NCBI RefSeq assembly: GCF_000012985.1
Contig: NC_007645.1
Coordinates: forward strand, 1,778,501 to 1,842,500
Reading direction: 5' to 3'
Length of the DNA: 64,000 bases
DNA from: Hahella chejuensis KCTC 2396
Lineage (GTDB): Bacteria > Pseudomonadota > Gammaproteobacteria > Pseudomonadales > Oleiphilaceae
Of this stretch, positions 45,457 to 55,855 are shown piece by piece. The notes under the pieces were generated by a model. It ran no database searches. It saw only the letters and a list, made by a program, of their open reading frames with translations, and was not told the origin of the DNA. How positions within the stretch are numbered: the first letter of the stretch is position 1; each line of letters opens with the position of its first letter. Made by a program: the position numbers and the translations under genes.

Positions 45457-46367
45457 GTATTGATGTAAATCCGCAAGAGAATAGCCGCTGCGGCTATGTG
45501 GCGATCGTGGGCAGACCGAACGTGGGCAAGTCCACCCTGTTGAACCACATACTGGGGCAGAAGATCAGCATCACTTCGAAAAAGCCTCAGACTACTAGAC
45601 ATCAGATTTTGGGTATCAAGACAGAAGGCGACTATCAGGCTATTTATGTGGATACGCCTGGTCTGCATCAGTTGGACAAGAAAGCGCTTAATAGAGTGCT
45701 GAATAAAGCCTCTTCATCGGCGATCAAAGATGCGGATGTGATTGTTTTTGTCGTTGATAGAAAGCGTTGGACGGAAGAAGACGACTATGTCTTGTCAAAA
45801 ATCGCCAAGGTAAATCGCCCCCGCATTCTTGTGATCAATAAAGTGGACAAGTTGGAAAATAAAGACGATCTGCTGCCATTTATCGACAAAGTGCAGAAGA
45901 TGTGTGAGTTTCAGCACATTATTCCTCTCTCCGCCCTGCGTGGATTGAATATTGATCGGTTGGAAGCCGTTATTAACGAGATGTTGCCACAGGGGATTCA
46001 CTTTTTTCCTGAAGATCAAATCACGGATCGCAGCGAACGCTTCATGGCGGTGGAAATTATTCGCGAGAAAGTCATGCGTCAGTTAGGCAACGAAGTGCCT
46101 TATGAAATTGCTGTGGAAATCGAACAGTTCAAGCGTGAAGGTGCGTTGTTGCGAATAAGCGCCCTGATTCTCGTGGAAAGAGAAGGCCAGAAAAAAATTG
46201 TGATTGGTCAGAAGGGCGAGCGAATCAAGCGCATTGGTTCCGATGCGCGTAAAGACATGGAAAAGTTGTTTGAAAGCAAGGTCATGTTGGAAACCTGGGT
46301 GAAAGTGAAATCCGGCTGGAGCGATAACGAGCGCGCCTTGCAAAGCCTGGGTTACGACGACCGCTAA
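45453..46367 (+). CDS. era: GTPase Era
   Basis: 304 residues starting at GTG 45453. GTPase motifs [19 protein letters not shown] and NKVDKL, then a C-terminal KH domain ([21 protein letters not shown]) that binds the 3' end of 16S rRNA. It assists 30S assembly. rnc-era-recO is a conserved operon. Confidence 0.98.
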   Translation: MSIDVNPQENSRCGYVAIVGRPNVGKSTLLNHILGQKISITSKKPQTTRHQILGIKTEGDYQAIYVDTPGLHQLDKKALNRVLNKASSSAIKDADVIVFVVDRKRWTEEDDYVLSKIAKVNRPRILVINKVDKLENKDDLLPFIDKVQKMCEFQHIIPLSALRGLNIDRLEAVINEMLPQGIHFFPEDQITDRSERFMAVEIIREKVMRQLGNEVPYEIAVEIEQFKREGALLRISALILVEREGQKKIVIGQKGERIKRIGSDARKDMEKLFESKVMLETWVKVKSGWSDNERALQSLGYDDR

Positions 46368-46384
46368 CGGAAATTTCGGCCGCT

Positions 46385-47101
46385 ATGCACCGGGTTTCGC
46401 TCCAGGCCGCCTATGTGCTGCATAGTCGGCCGTACCGCGAAAGCAGCTATATTGTTGATCTGATTACCGAGGCCGACGGTAAAGCCTCAGCCGTTTTGAA
46501 AGGCGGCGGTCGCAGAAAAGGCGTCCCAGGCACCCTGCAACCCTTCACCGAGCTGGAGGTTGAGCTGGGAGGGCGTGGCGAGCTTAAGTCCCTCATTCGA
46601 TACGAGACGACTAACATTCGCTATCCTTTGGCGGGAGCGGCTCTCTATGCCGGTCTTTACCTCAATGAGTTGTTGGTGAAGTTGCTGCAACCACTGGAGG
46701 GCTGCCGAAAAGTGTTTGACGCCTACAAGTCGAGTCTGACTTTCTTATCGCTTCCACAGCCCAATCTGGAGCCTGGAATACGGGAGTTGGAATTTGCGCT
46801 GCTAAATGAACTGGGCTTTGGCGTAGATTTTTGTGTAGAGAGCGCTACAGGCGATATCGTGAAAAATAACATCGCCTATTACTTCTCCCTTACTGAAGGC
46901 GTTAGTCGGACGCCAGAGCCTTGCTCAGTTGTGATTGAAGGTCATCATCTAATAGCGATAGCTGGTCGCGACTGGTCTGTTCCAGGTAGTCTTTCAGCAG
47001 CCAAGAGGTTGACACGCCGGTGCCTTGATGAACTATTAGGCGGTCGTCCTCTGCACTCCCGAGAGCTGATGCGCAGTTACCTCAAGCTCACCAAGGGCTA
47101 A
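46385..47101 (+). CDS. recO: DNA repair protein RecO
   Basis: 238 residues with an N-terminal OB-fold (AAYVLHSRPYRESSYIVDLIT, GGRRKGVPG) and a helical C-terminal part (AGLYLNELLVKLLQPLEG, FELALLNELGFGVDF-like segment). It loads RecA with RecR in the RecF pathway. Last gene of the rightward cluster; the usual next gene pdxJ is absent here, replaced by the leftward gacS. Confidence 0.95.
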   Translation: MHRVSLQAAYVLHSRPYRESSYIVDLITEADGKASAVLKGGGRRKGVPGTLQPFTELEVELGGRGELKSLIRYETTNIRYPLAGAALYAGLYLNELLVKLLQPLEGCRKVFDAYKSSLTFLSLPQPNLEPGIRELEFALLNELGFGVDFCVESATGDIVKNNIAYYFSLTEGVSRTPEPCSVVIEGHHLIAIAGRDWSVPGSLSAAKRLTRRCLDELLGGRPLHSRELMRSYLKLTKG

Positions 47102-47140
47102 TCACCGTCAAAGGTAGATGTCGCGAAAACCCAAATCTAA

Positions 47141-50014
47141 CTAGGACTGCGGGGCTGACTGAGTCTGATATTCTCTGAACTCTGTCTGCCAGTCATTTCT
47201 GTCAGACCAGTAAAGCACTCGTTCTATTTCTTCAAATAGAACGGACACGGCAGTCTCCAGCGGCTCTACTTCACGCTTGATTTGTCCTTCCAGTTCCGCT
47301 GCGGCGTTGCGCAGCAAGGGGACTCCACAGTAGCGCGTCGCGCCATGAAGACGATGAACGCGTTCCAATAATTCAGATCGGTCTTGCTGCTCCCAGGCGC
47401 TCTCTATGGACTTGCGCTCTTCCGGCAGATTTTCAAGCAGCATGGAGAATAATTCTTCCGCTAATCCTTTTTTGCCTCCGGCAAGAGTGACGCAACTGCG
47501 AATGTCCACGCACGGCTCGGTGGCGGCTTTCACTGATGGCTTTATCTTTCCTGGCTCCCGGACAGGTTGTTGGGTTAGCGAGGGCTGCGGCGACAGCTGG
47601 AAGCCGGTTCTGCGCTCTATAATGCGCTGTAGCTCATCTTCATTGGTGGGTTTGGTGAGGTAATCGTCAAAGCCGCTTTGCAGTAGTTGCTTACGCTCTT
47701 CCGACATTGCGTGTGCGGTGAGGGCGATGATCGGGGTGCGTCGTTTACCAGCTTCAAACTCACGAATCTTGATCGTGGTTTCAACCCCATCCATCCCGGG
47801 CATCTGTACATCCATAAAGATTACGTCGAAGCGCTTCTGCTTGGCCTTGGTGAGGGCTTCGTAGCCGCTCATGGCTGTTTCCACCACGGCTCCCAGGTCT
47901 AAGAGAAAGGCTTCCACCAGTTTGAGGTTGGCGAGGTTGTCATCCACAGCCAGCACCAGCGGCTTGCGACCACTGGTGGCGTTCAACTGTTTGATAGATA
48001 CCGCCGACGGCGCTTCCTCTTCGTCAGAGCGTCCTTCGATCAGCCAGCTTAGCGCATTCGCCAGCCGACGCTGTGAAGCCGGCTTAATCAGGAAAGTCGA
48101 GGCGTCAGTCAGTATTGGCGGCTCCTCGTTACCGGTGTCGATGGTCGGCGTCAGTATCAACGTGCGGCAATCGAGTTTGTACTCCAGCTTGCGTACGGTC
48201 TGCAGGTAAGAGTTCGAGCGCAGGTGGTGGCGGGTCAGACCAATAATGGCGACAGCGAAGCCTTCGCCTTTGCGTTGCGCTTCCTCCACTTTGTCCGCCA
48301 GGTCTTTGATATTGTCTACCTGAGTGACGTTGGAGCCCCATTTGTTGAGCGTATGCTCCACCGCCAGTCCAGTTTTCTTCTGGTGCTCAAGATAGATGAC
48401 CCGTTCGCCTTCAAACAAACGGTGGTTGAGCTCGTTGTCTGGCTGGTTGGGAGCAATTTCGACGGGGAGCTCGATCCAGAACGTGGACCCTTTGCCAAGT
48501 TCGCTTTCAACCCCGATCTGTCCACCCATTTGTTCGGTCAGGCGTCTGGAGATAACCAGGCCCAGGCCGGTGCCGCCGAAGCGCCTTGCTGTTGATGCGT
48601 CCGCTTGGCTGAAGGCGCTGAACAGCGTTTGTTGTTGGACGCGGGAAAGTCCTACGCCACTGTCGGTGACAGTGATTTTGATGAGCGAACTCTCATCGGA
48701 TTCGTCTTCCAGCATCACGCGCACCACCACTTCACCGCTCTGAGTGAATTTAATGCCGTTATTGACCAAATTGGTGACGATCTGTTTGATGCGCAGCGGA
48801 TCGCCCATGATATGGCTTGGCACGTCGGAGTAGACAAGACCCGCCAGATCCAGATTTTTCTCGTGGGCGCCGGGAGCAAGCATGGTGAGAACGTCTTCCA
48901 CGATTTCCTGTAGGTTGACGGTGGTATTATCCAGAACCAGCTTGCCGGCCTCGATTTTGGAGAAATCCAGGATATCGTTGATGATCGTTAGCAGGATTTC
49001 GGACGACTTCAGGATTGTGTTGAGCTGGTCTCGCTGCTGAGGCCCCAGGTTGGATTTCAGCAGGAGATGCGTGAACCCAATTATCCCGTTGAGCGGAGTG
49101 CGGATTTCATGAGACATATTGGCTAGAAATTCCGACTTTACCCGGCTGGCTTCGATAGCTTCCTTCCGGGCCATATCCAGCTCTATGTTCTGGATCTCTA
49201 TGGTTTCCAGCGTCTCCCTGAGGTCTTCCGTGGCCTGATCTATATTTTGCTGCATCTCACTGCGGGCCTTGGCGAGAGCTTCCGCCATGGAATTGATGCC
49301 GTCCTGGAGCAGCGCCAGTTCAGGACTGGCTTCTATATAGACGCGGGTATCCAGCTTGCCTTCTTTTATACGGGTAAGCGCTTGCGCCACCTGAGATAGC
49401 GGCGAAGTAAGGTCGCGGCTCAGACGCAGCGCAAGAAATGTGCACACAATTATGGCGGTGAACACGGCGCTGACGGCGAAGAGAATCGTTCGATACTTGG
49501 CGACCTGAGTTGGCGCGCGGGACACCTCGATGACCGCCCACCCCAGGATATTATCCTGTAGCCCATTGGAGGCTTCGGATTCCTGCAAATTAGCGTCCTC
49601 GCTCAGACTAAGGTCTTGCAGGGTGACCGGGGCGGTGAAGCGCAGCACATCCTCACTGGAATAAATCGTAAGCTGTGTGGATAAGCTGGCGGGGATCGTG
49701 TGCTCTTCCTGAATACGTGGGCCGGCATGGGCCAAAATCTGGCGTTGACGCCCGTAAATAGAGACCGAACGAATATCTTTCTCTTCCAGTACGGCGTTGG
49801 TCAGTCCAATCAATTGGCGGCGGTTTCCGGTGAAAACGCCATACTCCGCAGCGTTGGCGAGGTGACGGGCGGAGTCGGAGCCGCGCTCCAGGAGCACGTC
49901 GCTGAGATCGTCCAGGCGAGTAAATACAAAGGCTGCGGACAACGTGAACGCAATAGTGAGTGACGGCGCCAAGGTCAATAGAATGACCTTTACTTTTATA
50001 CCCCAGCGTTTCAT
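47141..50014 (-). CDS. gacS: Hybrid sensor histidine kinase GacS/BarA
   Basis: A 957-residue tripartite kinase. Two membrane segments (about 10-30 and 177-198) flank a periplasmic domain; a HAMP domain (199-250) and coiled-coil (250-290) follow. The transmitter has His302 ([12 protein letters not shown]), the N-box [11 protein letters not shown] and [13 protein letters not shown]; a degenerate receiver-like region (about 530-660) leads to a receiver with Asp735 ([13 protein letters not shown]), and an Hpt domain holds His887 ([12 protein letters not shown]). This is the GacS/BarA phosphorelay, which normally acts on GacA/UvrY to drive CsrA-titrating small RNAs. Its place opposite cysM-rlmD-relA-mazG matches the Pseudomonas gacS locus. 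gacA is not in the window. Confidence 0.94.
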   Translation of the reverse strand: MKRWGIKVKVILLTLAPSLTIAFTLSAAFVFTRLDDLSDVLLERGSDSARHLANAAEYGVFTGNRRQLIGLTNAVLEEKDIRSVSIYGRQRQILAHAGPRIQEEHTIPASLSTQLTIYSSEDVLRFTAPVTLQDLSLSEDANLQESEASNGLQDNILGWAVIEVSRAPTQVAKYRTILFAVSAVFTAIIVCTFLALRLSRDLTSPLSQVAQALTRIKEGKLDTRVYIEASPELALLQDGINSMAEALAKARSEMQQNIDQATEDLRETLETIEIQNIELDMARKEAIEASRVKSEFLANMSHEIRTPLNGIIGFTHLLLKSNLGPQQRDQLNTILKSSEILLTIINDILDFSKIEAGKLVLDNTTVNLQEIVEDVLTMLAPGAHEKNLDLAGLVYSDVPSHIMGDPLRIKQIVTNLVNNGIKFTQSGEVVVRVMLEDESDESSLIKITVTDSGVGLSRVQQQTLFSAFSQADASTARRFGGTGLGLVISRRLTEQMGGQIGVESELGKGSTFWIELPVEIAPNQPDNELNHRLFEGERVIYLEHQKKTGLAVEHTLNKWGSNVTQVDNIKDLADKVEEAQRKGEGFAVAIIGLTRHHLRSNSYLQTVRKLEYKLDCRTLILTPTIDTGNEEPPILTDASTFLIKPASQRRLANALSWLIEGRSDEEEAPSAVSIKQLNATSGRKPLVLAVDDNLANLKLVEAFLLDLGAVVETAMSGYEALTKAKQKRFDVIFMDVQMPGMDGVETTIKIREFEAGKRRTPIIALTAHAMSEERKQLLQSGFDDYLTKPTNEDELQRIIERRTGFQLSPQPSLTQQPVREPGKIKPSVKAATEPCVDIRSCVTLAGGKKGLAEELFSMLLENLPEERKSIESAWEQQDRSELLERVHRLHGATRYCGVPLLRNAAAELEGQIKREVEPLETAVSVLFEEIERVLYWSDRNDWQTEFREYQTQSAPQS

Positions 50015-50322
50015 GCAGGGGCCCTTCGGCGACTTGTAGAGGAGGCGCGGGTAAACGGCATATTATGGTATTTATGATATAAAGTGATTTTTATATTAAA
50101 AAAGAATATATCGCCACTCTCAGATTATTGCTTATCATGGCCGATGTTCGGCCAATATCAAGTCCGGACACAGCTATCGAAGGAAATGGTTCGATGGCGT
50201 AACAGGGACCGGATTTTTGCTCAGGCGACGTTGAGTCATTGTCACAGCGGCGCCGCAGCGGACAAGGACATTTCCGATTCTACAGCTAATTGATTGAATT
50301 TAAAAAGAAGCGAACGTTAAAG
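50015..50322. other. 308-bp divergent promoter region of gacS and cysM
   Basis: The gacS-proximal half (50060-50110) is strongly AT-rich and holds several TATAAT-like hexamers on both strands; the cysM-proximal half is of ordinary composition. I see no clear regulator site or RNA gene. Confidence 0.5.
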
Positions 50323-51213
50323 ATGTCATACCCCACGATTGAATCCTACGTTGGAAACACGCCGCTTGTTCGACTACAAAGACTACCCGGCGACACCAGT
50401 AATGTCATTCTGGCGAAGCTTGAGGGAAATAATCCGGCGGGATCAGTCAAGGACCGTCCCGCCATGAGTATGATCCAAGAAGCGGAGAATCGGGGCGACA
50501 TCCGACCTGGCGACACATTAATTGAGGCTACCAGCGGAAATACCGGGATCGCCCTGGCTATGGCGGCAGCGATCAAAGGCTACCGTATGGTCCTGATCAT
50601 GCCGGCGCATATGAGTGAAGAACGTCGCGCGGCGATGACCGCCTATGGTGCGGAAATCATCTCTGTATCCAAAGAAGAGGGGATGGAAGGGGCGCGTGAT
50701 CTCGCCAAGCAAATGGAGTCCGAAGGCAAAGGCAAGGTGCTGGATCAGTTCGCCAACCCGGATAATCCTCTGGCGCACTACAAGACGACGGGCCCGGAAA
50801 TCTGGCGCCAAACCGATGGTGCGATTACTCACTTCGTCAGCTCCATGGGGACCACCGGCACTATTATGGGAACCTCTCGCTATCTCAAAGAGCGCAATCC
50901 GGAGATTCAGATTGTCGGCCTGCAGCCTGCCGATGGCGCGTCCATACCTGGCATTCGTCGTTGGCCGGAAGCGTATTTGCCAAAAATATATCAGCCCGAG
51001 TCAGTGGACCTGGTTTTGGATATCGCCCAGCAGGAAGCCGAAGAGACTATGCGCGCACTGGCTCGGGAAGAGGGTATTTTCTGTGGCGTATCTTCCGGCG
51101 GCGCCATCGCTGGAGCGTTGCGTATTTCCCGTGAGGTTGAAAATGCGGTGATCGTCGCCATTATCTGTGATCGGGGCGACCGCTACCTGTCTACCGGCGT
51201 ATTCCGCAGCTAA
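50323..51213 (+). CDS. cysM: Cysteine synthase B
   Basis: 296 residues from ATG 50323 (MSYPTIESYVGNTPLVRL); the frame is open for 11 more codons upstream but these are not family-like. The PLP Lys lies in NPAGSVKDRPA, the phosphate loop is MGTTGTIMG, and the substrate loop is EATSGNTGIALA. It makes cysteine from O-acetylserine and can use thiosulfate. It lies between gacS and rlmD as in Pseudomonas. Confidence 0.95.
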   Translation: MSYPTIESYVGNTPLVRLQRLPGDTSNVILAKLEGNNPAGSVKDRPAMSMIQEAENRGDIRPGDTLIEATSGNTGIALAMAAAIKGYRMVLIMPAHMSEERRAAMTAYGAEIISVSKEEGMEGARDLAKQMESEGKGKVLDQFANPDNPLAHYKTTGPEIWRQTDGAITHFVSSMGTTGTIMGTSRYLKERNPEIQIVGLQPADGASIPGIRRWPEAYLPKIYQPESVDLVLDIAQQEAEETMRALAREEGIFCGVSSGGAIAGALRISREVENAVIVAIICDRGDRYLSTGVFRS

Positions 51214-51320
51214 AGCTGTTGCGCCGGAGCGCGACGCCAAAGCCCTTATATCTGTTGCGGGAGGCCGCTATAATGGCCGGCTTTTTATCCAGATCGGCCC
51301 CATAGCCCAGGTTTATAAGC

Positions 51321-52661
51321 ATGTCTCGTCGTAGAAAGAAGTTACCCCAAGAGTCCATTACCTGCGAAATCGAATCTCTCAGTCACGAAGGGCGTGGCGT
51401 CTCTCATAAAGATGGCAAAACCCTGTTTGTCGAAGGCGCATTGCCTGGCGAAACTGTGACTGCGCGATATGTAAACAGTCGTCGCAGCTATGATGAGCTT
51501 GCTGTAGAAGAGGTGCTGACGCAGCATCCGCAACGCATTGAGCCTGACTGTCAATTCTCCAAACTGTGCGGTGGCTGCAGCATGCAGCATGTTGATCTGG
51601 GCTTTCAGATCAACCACAAAGAGTCTGTGTTACTGGACCACCTACGCCATTTTGGCGACTTAAAGCCGGAACAGGTTGTTCCGCCTCTGGTGGGCGCGGG
51701 GCGCGGTTATCGCACAAAAGCGAGACTGGGCGTGCGTTATGTCGCCAAGCGTGATGAAGTTCTTGTCGGCTTCCGCGAGCGCTACAGTAACTTCCTGACC
51801 GCCATTGATGAATGCCCGATATTGATCGAGTCTGTCGGGGGCCGTATTCCTGAACTGAAAGCGCTGGTTCGAAGCCTCTCCGGCTATCAACGTATTCCTC
51901 AGATCGAAGTGGCGGCGGGCGACGATATGTGCGCTTTGGTGATCCGTCATATGGACCCGCTCACTGAAGAAGATTTGCAAAAACTGATCGCTTTCTCCGA
52001 ACAAACTGGATTGGCAATCTATTTGCAGCCAAAAGGTCCCGATACCGTCGCCAAATTGTGGCCGAAAGATGGCCAGGAACTGCTCAGCTACCAATTGCGC
52101 GACTATGGTTTGACGATGCAGTTCCATCCGATGGACTTTACCCAGGTCAATCGCGATATCAACCGTCGTATGTTGGCGCAGGCGCTGGAATGGTTGCAGC
52201 CGCAGGCCGGAGAGACCATCCTCGACCTGTTTTGCGGACTGGGTAATTTCACCCTGCCCATCGCCCGTTCGGCTGCGCATGTTGTGGGCGTGGAGGGCAG
52301 TGAGGATATGGTGCGTCGAGGATACGCCAACGCGGAGCTTAATGGGATCAGTAACGTAGAGTTTCACGCTGCGGACCTGCATCTTCCGTTAGCCCCAGCG
52401 AAAGAAGCGAAACATGCATGGCTGCGAACCTATGACAAAGTTCTGCTGGACCCGCCACGCTCTGGCGCGGAAGAGTTAGCGAAACAAATGACCCGTTTTG
52501 GGGCGAAGCGAATTGTTTATGTGTCCTGTAACCCCGCCACTTTGGCGCGGGACGCCGGCATTCTGGCGACGCAGGGATACAAGTTGATCAAGGCCGGGGT
52601 AATGGATATGTTCCCGCATACGGCCCATGTCGAGTCAATGGCCTTATTCGAGAAAGCATAA
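51321..52661 (+). CDS. rlmD: 23S rRNA (uracil-1939-C5)-methyltransferase
   Basis: 446 residues. An N-terminal TRAM domain (EIESLSHEGRGVSHKDGKTLFVEG-like region) is followed by an Fe-S cluster motif (CQFSKLCGGCSMQH plus Cys in DECPIL) and the SAM-dependent domain with LDLFCGLGNFTLP, LDPPRSGAEEL and the catalytic Cys in VYVSCNPATLARD. It methylates U1939 of 23S rRNA. Confidence 0.96.
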   Translation: MSRRRKKLPQESITCEIESLSHEGRGVSHKDGKTLFVEGALPGETVTARYVNSRRSYDELAVEEVLTQHPQRIEPDCQFSKLCGGCSMQHVDLGFQINHKESVLLDHLRHFGDLKPEQVVPPLVGAGRGYRTKARLGVRYVAKRDEVLVGFRERYSNFLTAIDECPILIESVGGRIPELKALVRSLSGYQRIPQIEVAAGDDMCALVIRHMDPLTEEDLQKLIAFSEQTGLAIYLQPKGPDTVAKLWPKDGQELLSYQLRDYGLTMQFHPMDFTQVNRDINRRMLAQALEWLQPQAGETILDLFCGLGNFTLPIARSAAHVVGVEGSEDMVRRGYANAELNGISNVEFHAADLHLPLAPAKEAKHAWLRTYDKVLLDPPRSGAEELAKQMTRFGAKRIVYVSCNPATLARDAGILATQGYKLIKAGVMDMFPHTAHVESMALFEKA

Positions 52662-52705
52662 GCCCGTTACTCAGAAAATAAGAGAGTCTGGCGAAAGGCG
52701 TCACT

Positions 52706-54946
52706 ATGGTTAAAGTTCGCGAAGATTATCCTTTGGCTCAGGACGGGTCAGTTGATATCAACGGTTGGATTGACCGTTTACAGCAACAGGTTGAACTGGA
52801 GGATGTGGCGTCGTTTCGTCGCGCCTGCCTGCTGGCGAAAGAGATCGAATCAGAGGCGGTGCGCGCCGGAAACCTTTGGTCGGAAGGCTCCAGCAGCTTT
52901 CTGACCGGCCTGGAAATGACTCAGATTCTCTCAGAGTTACAACTGGATTCGCCAAGTCTGATCGCAGCGGTGCTCTATCGCGCGGTGCGTGAGGGCAAGC
53001 TCTCTTTGGTCAGAGTGAATGAAGAATTTGGCGAAGAAGTCTCCAAGCTGATTGAAGGCGTTTCGCAGATGGCGGCGATTTCCAGCTTGCGCCATCCCAT
53101 TCAGGGCAGCGTACTGGGGCAGACACAGACCCAGGTGGACAACATTCGTCGTATGCTGGTCACCATGATTGACGACGTGCGCGTGGCGTTGATCAAGCTG
53201 GCGGAGAGAACCTGCGCCATTCGGGATGTCAAGAACGCAGGGTCCGACAAACGTCACCGCGTAGCCAGAGAAGTATTTGATATCTATGCGCCGTTGGCGC
53301 ACCGCCTGGGTATTGGTTATCTGAAGTGGGAGCTGGAGGACTTGTCCTTCCGTTACCTGCATGAAACTGCGTATAAGAAAATCGCCAAACTCCTGGATGA
53401 ACGCCGTATGGACCGGCAGAAGTTCATTGAGGAAGCCCTTTCTGCGTTGCGTCAGGAATTGGAAGCCAGCGGCATCAAGGCGGAGCTTTCCGGTCGGGCC
53501 AAGCACATTTACAGCATATGGCGCAAAATGCACCGCAAGGGCATCGATTTTTCGCAAGTCTATGATATCCGAGCCATTCGTATTCTGGTTCCCAGCATTC
53601 GCGACTGCTACTCTGCTTTAGGGGTGGTGCATGCCTTGTGGCGCCACATTCCCCATGAGTTTGACGACTATATCGCCAACCCGAAGCAAAACGGGTATCA
53701 ATCCTTGCATACGGCGGTAGTAGGCCCCTCCGGGAAAATCATGGAGGTGCAGATCCGCACTCAGAAAATGCATGAGGAAGCGGAACTTGGCGTCTGTGCG
53801 CATTGGCTATATAAAGGCACGGATACGCAGCAGAAATCTCACGGTTACGAGCAGAAAATCGCCTGGCTTCGGCAGGTGCTGGAGTGGCAGGACGAGCTGG
53901 GGAGCAAGACTTCGGAGCTTGTCGATCAATGGCGCAACGACATCGTTAGCGACCGCATTTATGTGTTCACGCCGGACGGACACGTCATAGACCTGCCTGC
54001 GGGTTCAACCCCCATCGATTTCGCCTACAAGGTGCATACGGAAATTGGGCACGCATGCCGGGGCGCCAAGATTCACGGCCGAATAGTTCCGCTTAACTAC
54101 AAGTTAAAAACCGGCGATCAGGTGCAGATTCTGACCTCGAATCAAGCTCGTCCCAGTCGGGACTGGCTTAACTCTGATCTGGGGTACGCCAATACATCCA
54201 GAGCCCGGGCGAAAATCACCCACTGGTTTAAGCTGCAGGATCGCGACCAAAATGTCGAAGAGGGGCGCGATATCCTGCAAGGCGTATTGAAACGACTGTC
54301 ATTGGAGCAGTTGGATTTCGACGACCTGGCGCAAAAAGTAAATTATCCCTCCGCGGAAGATATGTTCGCCGCTATCGGCGCCGGCGATCTCAAGCCGATG
54401 CAGGTGGCCCATACGGCGCAAAACATGTTGGAGCCGCGGGACGAGCAATTAACTCTGCATTTACATGCTGCGCAGGAAAGCGCCAAGTCCTCCGATGTGC
54501 ACATTCGTGGGGTTGGCAATCTGATGACTCAGATGGCGAACTGCTGTAAGCCGGCGCCGGGCGATCCTATCGTCGGCTATATCACCATCGGACGCGGCGT
54601 TTCCATTCACCGGCAAGACTGTATCAATGCGCTGCAACTGCAGACAGTTGAGCCCAACCGTATGATTGAAGTAAGTTGGGGCGACACGGAATACACCTAT
54701 CCCATAGACGTGGTCATTGAAGCCTACGACCGTCCGGGACTGCTGCGCGATATTACCTTGTTGCTAGCGAACGAGAAAATCAACGTGACCGCCGCGTTGA
54801 CTAATACGGACAAGAAGCAAAGCACGGCGGATATTCGTCTGACCGTAGAAGTAACGTCCATTGATGTGCTGGGTCGCATGTTCGATCGCATTCGGCGGCT
54901 GCCCAATATTATAGATGCGCGCCGCGCCAAGCCGGGAGAGGGGTGA
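52706..54946 (+). CDS. relA: (p)ppGpp synthetase RelA
   Basis: 746 residues. The N-terminal hydrolase-like domain has lost its metal site: where bifunctional Rel/SpoT have LLHDVIED the sequence reads VLYRAVREGK, so no hydrolase activity is expected. The synthetase domain (YDIRAIRILVPSIRDCY, EFDDYIANPKQNGYQSLHT, EVQIRTQKMHEEAE) has the EFDD motif of monofunctional RelA. TGS (VFTPDGHVIDLPAGSTPIDFAY), a zinc-finger-like segment (NCCKPAPGDPI) and a C-terminal ACT domain follow. It answers amino-acid starvation on stalled ribosomes. mazG overlaps its stop. Confidence 0.97.
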   Translation: MVKVREDYPLAQDGSVDINGWIDRLQQQVELEDVASFRRACLLAKEIESEAVRAGNLWSEGSSSFLTGLEMTQILSELQLDSPSLIAAVLYRAVREGKLSLVRVNEEFGEEVSKLIEGVSQMAAISSLRHPIQGSVLGQTQTQVDNIRRMLVTMIDDVRVALIKLAERTCAIRDVKNAGSDKRHRVAREVFDIYAPLAHRLGIGYLKWELEDLSFRYLHETAYKKIAKLLDERRMDRQKFIEEALSALRQELEASGIKAELSGRAKHIYSIWRKMHRKGIDFSQVYDIRAIRILVPSIRDCYSALGVVHALWRHIPHEFDDYIANPKQNGYQSLHTAVVGPSGKIMEVQIRTQKMHEEAELGVCAHWLYKGTDTQQKSHGYEQKIAWLRQVLEWQDELGSKTSELVDQWRNDIVSDRIYVFTPDGHVIDLPAGSTPIDFAYKVHTEIGHACRGAKIHGRIVPLNYKLKTGDQVQILTSNQARPSRDWLNSDLGYANTSRARAKITHWFKLQDRDQNVEEGRDILQGVLKRLSLEQLDFDDLAQKVNYPSAEDMFAAIGAGDLKPMQVAHTAQNMLEPRDEQLTLHLHAAQESAKSSDVHIRGVGNLMTQMANCCKPAPGDPIVGYITIGRGVSIHRQDCINALQLQTVEPNRMIEVSWGDTEYTYPIDVVIEAYDRPGLLRDITLLLANEKINVTAALTNTDKKQSTADIRLTVEVTSIDVLGRMFDRIRRLPNIIDARRAKPGEG

Positions 54947-55812
54947 TGAGCGAGAAAGACGAGGGCGTTCTTCAATACACACTGGAAGATCTCTTATACC
55001 TGATGCGGCGCTTGCGGGATCCGAAGGATGGTTGTCCATGGGACTTGAAGCAGGATTTTGCATCCATTGTTCCGTTCACCATAGAGGAAACCTATGAAGT
55101 AGCGGATGCGATTGAGCGCGAAGACTGGCCGCACTTGCGTGACGAACTGGGAGATTTGCTATTCCAGGCGGTTTTCTACTCGCAATTGGCGCAAGAGAAA
55201 GACTTGTTTCAGTGGCCTGATATTGTGGATGGCGTCGTGCGTAAACTGTTGCGCCGGCACCCCCATGTATTTCCTGATGGAACCTTGGAAAGCCGATTGG
55301 CCCCAGGGGAAACTATCAGGGAAGAACAGATTAAGGCCAACTGGGAGCGTATTAAACAGCAGGAACGAGAGCTGAAGAAGCAGGGCGAAGTGCAAGAGTC
55401 GACAGCGCCCTCAAGTGTGTTGGCGGATATTCCCAACGCCATGCCCGCGCTGCAGCGAGCGCAAAAGCTGCAGAAGCGCGCATCGTTGCATGGCTTTGAC
55501 TGGCCCGAAATCAACCCTGTTCTCGACAAGATCCATGAAGAAATTGATGAGCTACGCCATGAGCTGGCGGCGCCGGTTCTGGATCAGGATAAGTTGGAGG
55601 ATGAGCTGGGGGATGTGCTTTTTTGCTGCGTGAATCTGGCGCGATTCGTCAAGGCTGATCCTGAGGCGGCGTTGCGCAGGGCTAACGCCAAATTCGTAAG
55701 GCGCTTCTCCCGCATCGAGTCATTACTGCAAGAGCAGGGCAAGACTCTGGACGATGCGTCTTTGCAGGAAATGGACTTGCTTTGGGATCAGGCTAAGGAA
55801 GAAGGCCTGTAA
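54946..55812 (+). CDS. mazG: Nucleoside triphosphate pyrophosphohydrolase MazG
   Basis: 288 residues from ATG 54946, which shares its A with the relA TGA. Two tandem MazG domains are visible with ExxE metal-binding pairs (EETYEVADAI with DELGDLLFQ; EEIDELRHE with DELGDVLFC). It hydrolyses NTPs to NMP and PPi and lowers ppGpp effects in E. coli. Coupled translation with relA is likely. A strong terminator follows. Confidence 0.96.
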   Translation: MSEKDEGVLQYTLEDLLYLMRRLRDPKDGCPWDLKQDFASIVPFTIEETYEVADAIEREDWPHLRDELGDLLFQAVFYSQLAQEKDLFQWPDIVDGVVRKLLRRHPHVFPDGTLESRLAPGETIREEQIKANWERIKQQERELKKQGEVQESTAPSSVLADIPNAMPALQRAQKLQKRASLHGFDWPEINPVLDKIHEEIDELRHELAAPVLDQDKLEDELGDVLFCCVNLARFVKADPEAALRRANAKFVRRFSRIESLLQEQGKTLDDASLQEMDLLWDQAKEEGL

Positions 55813-55815
55813 AGC

Positions 55816-55843
55816 AAAATGCGCGCTGTCTGCGCGCATTTTT
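55816..55843. terminator. Bidirectional terminator behind relA-mazG
   Basis: An 11-bp perfect stem (AAAATGCGCGC/GCGCGCATTTT) with a TGTCT loop and one more T, 4 bp behind mazG. The A-rich left flank lets it serve the converging leftward gene as well. Confidence 0.85.
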
Positions 55844-55855
55844 GAAAGCTTTAGT

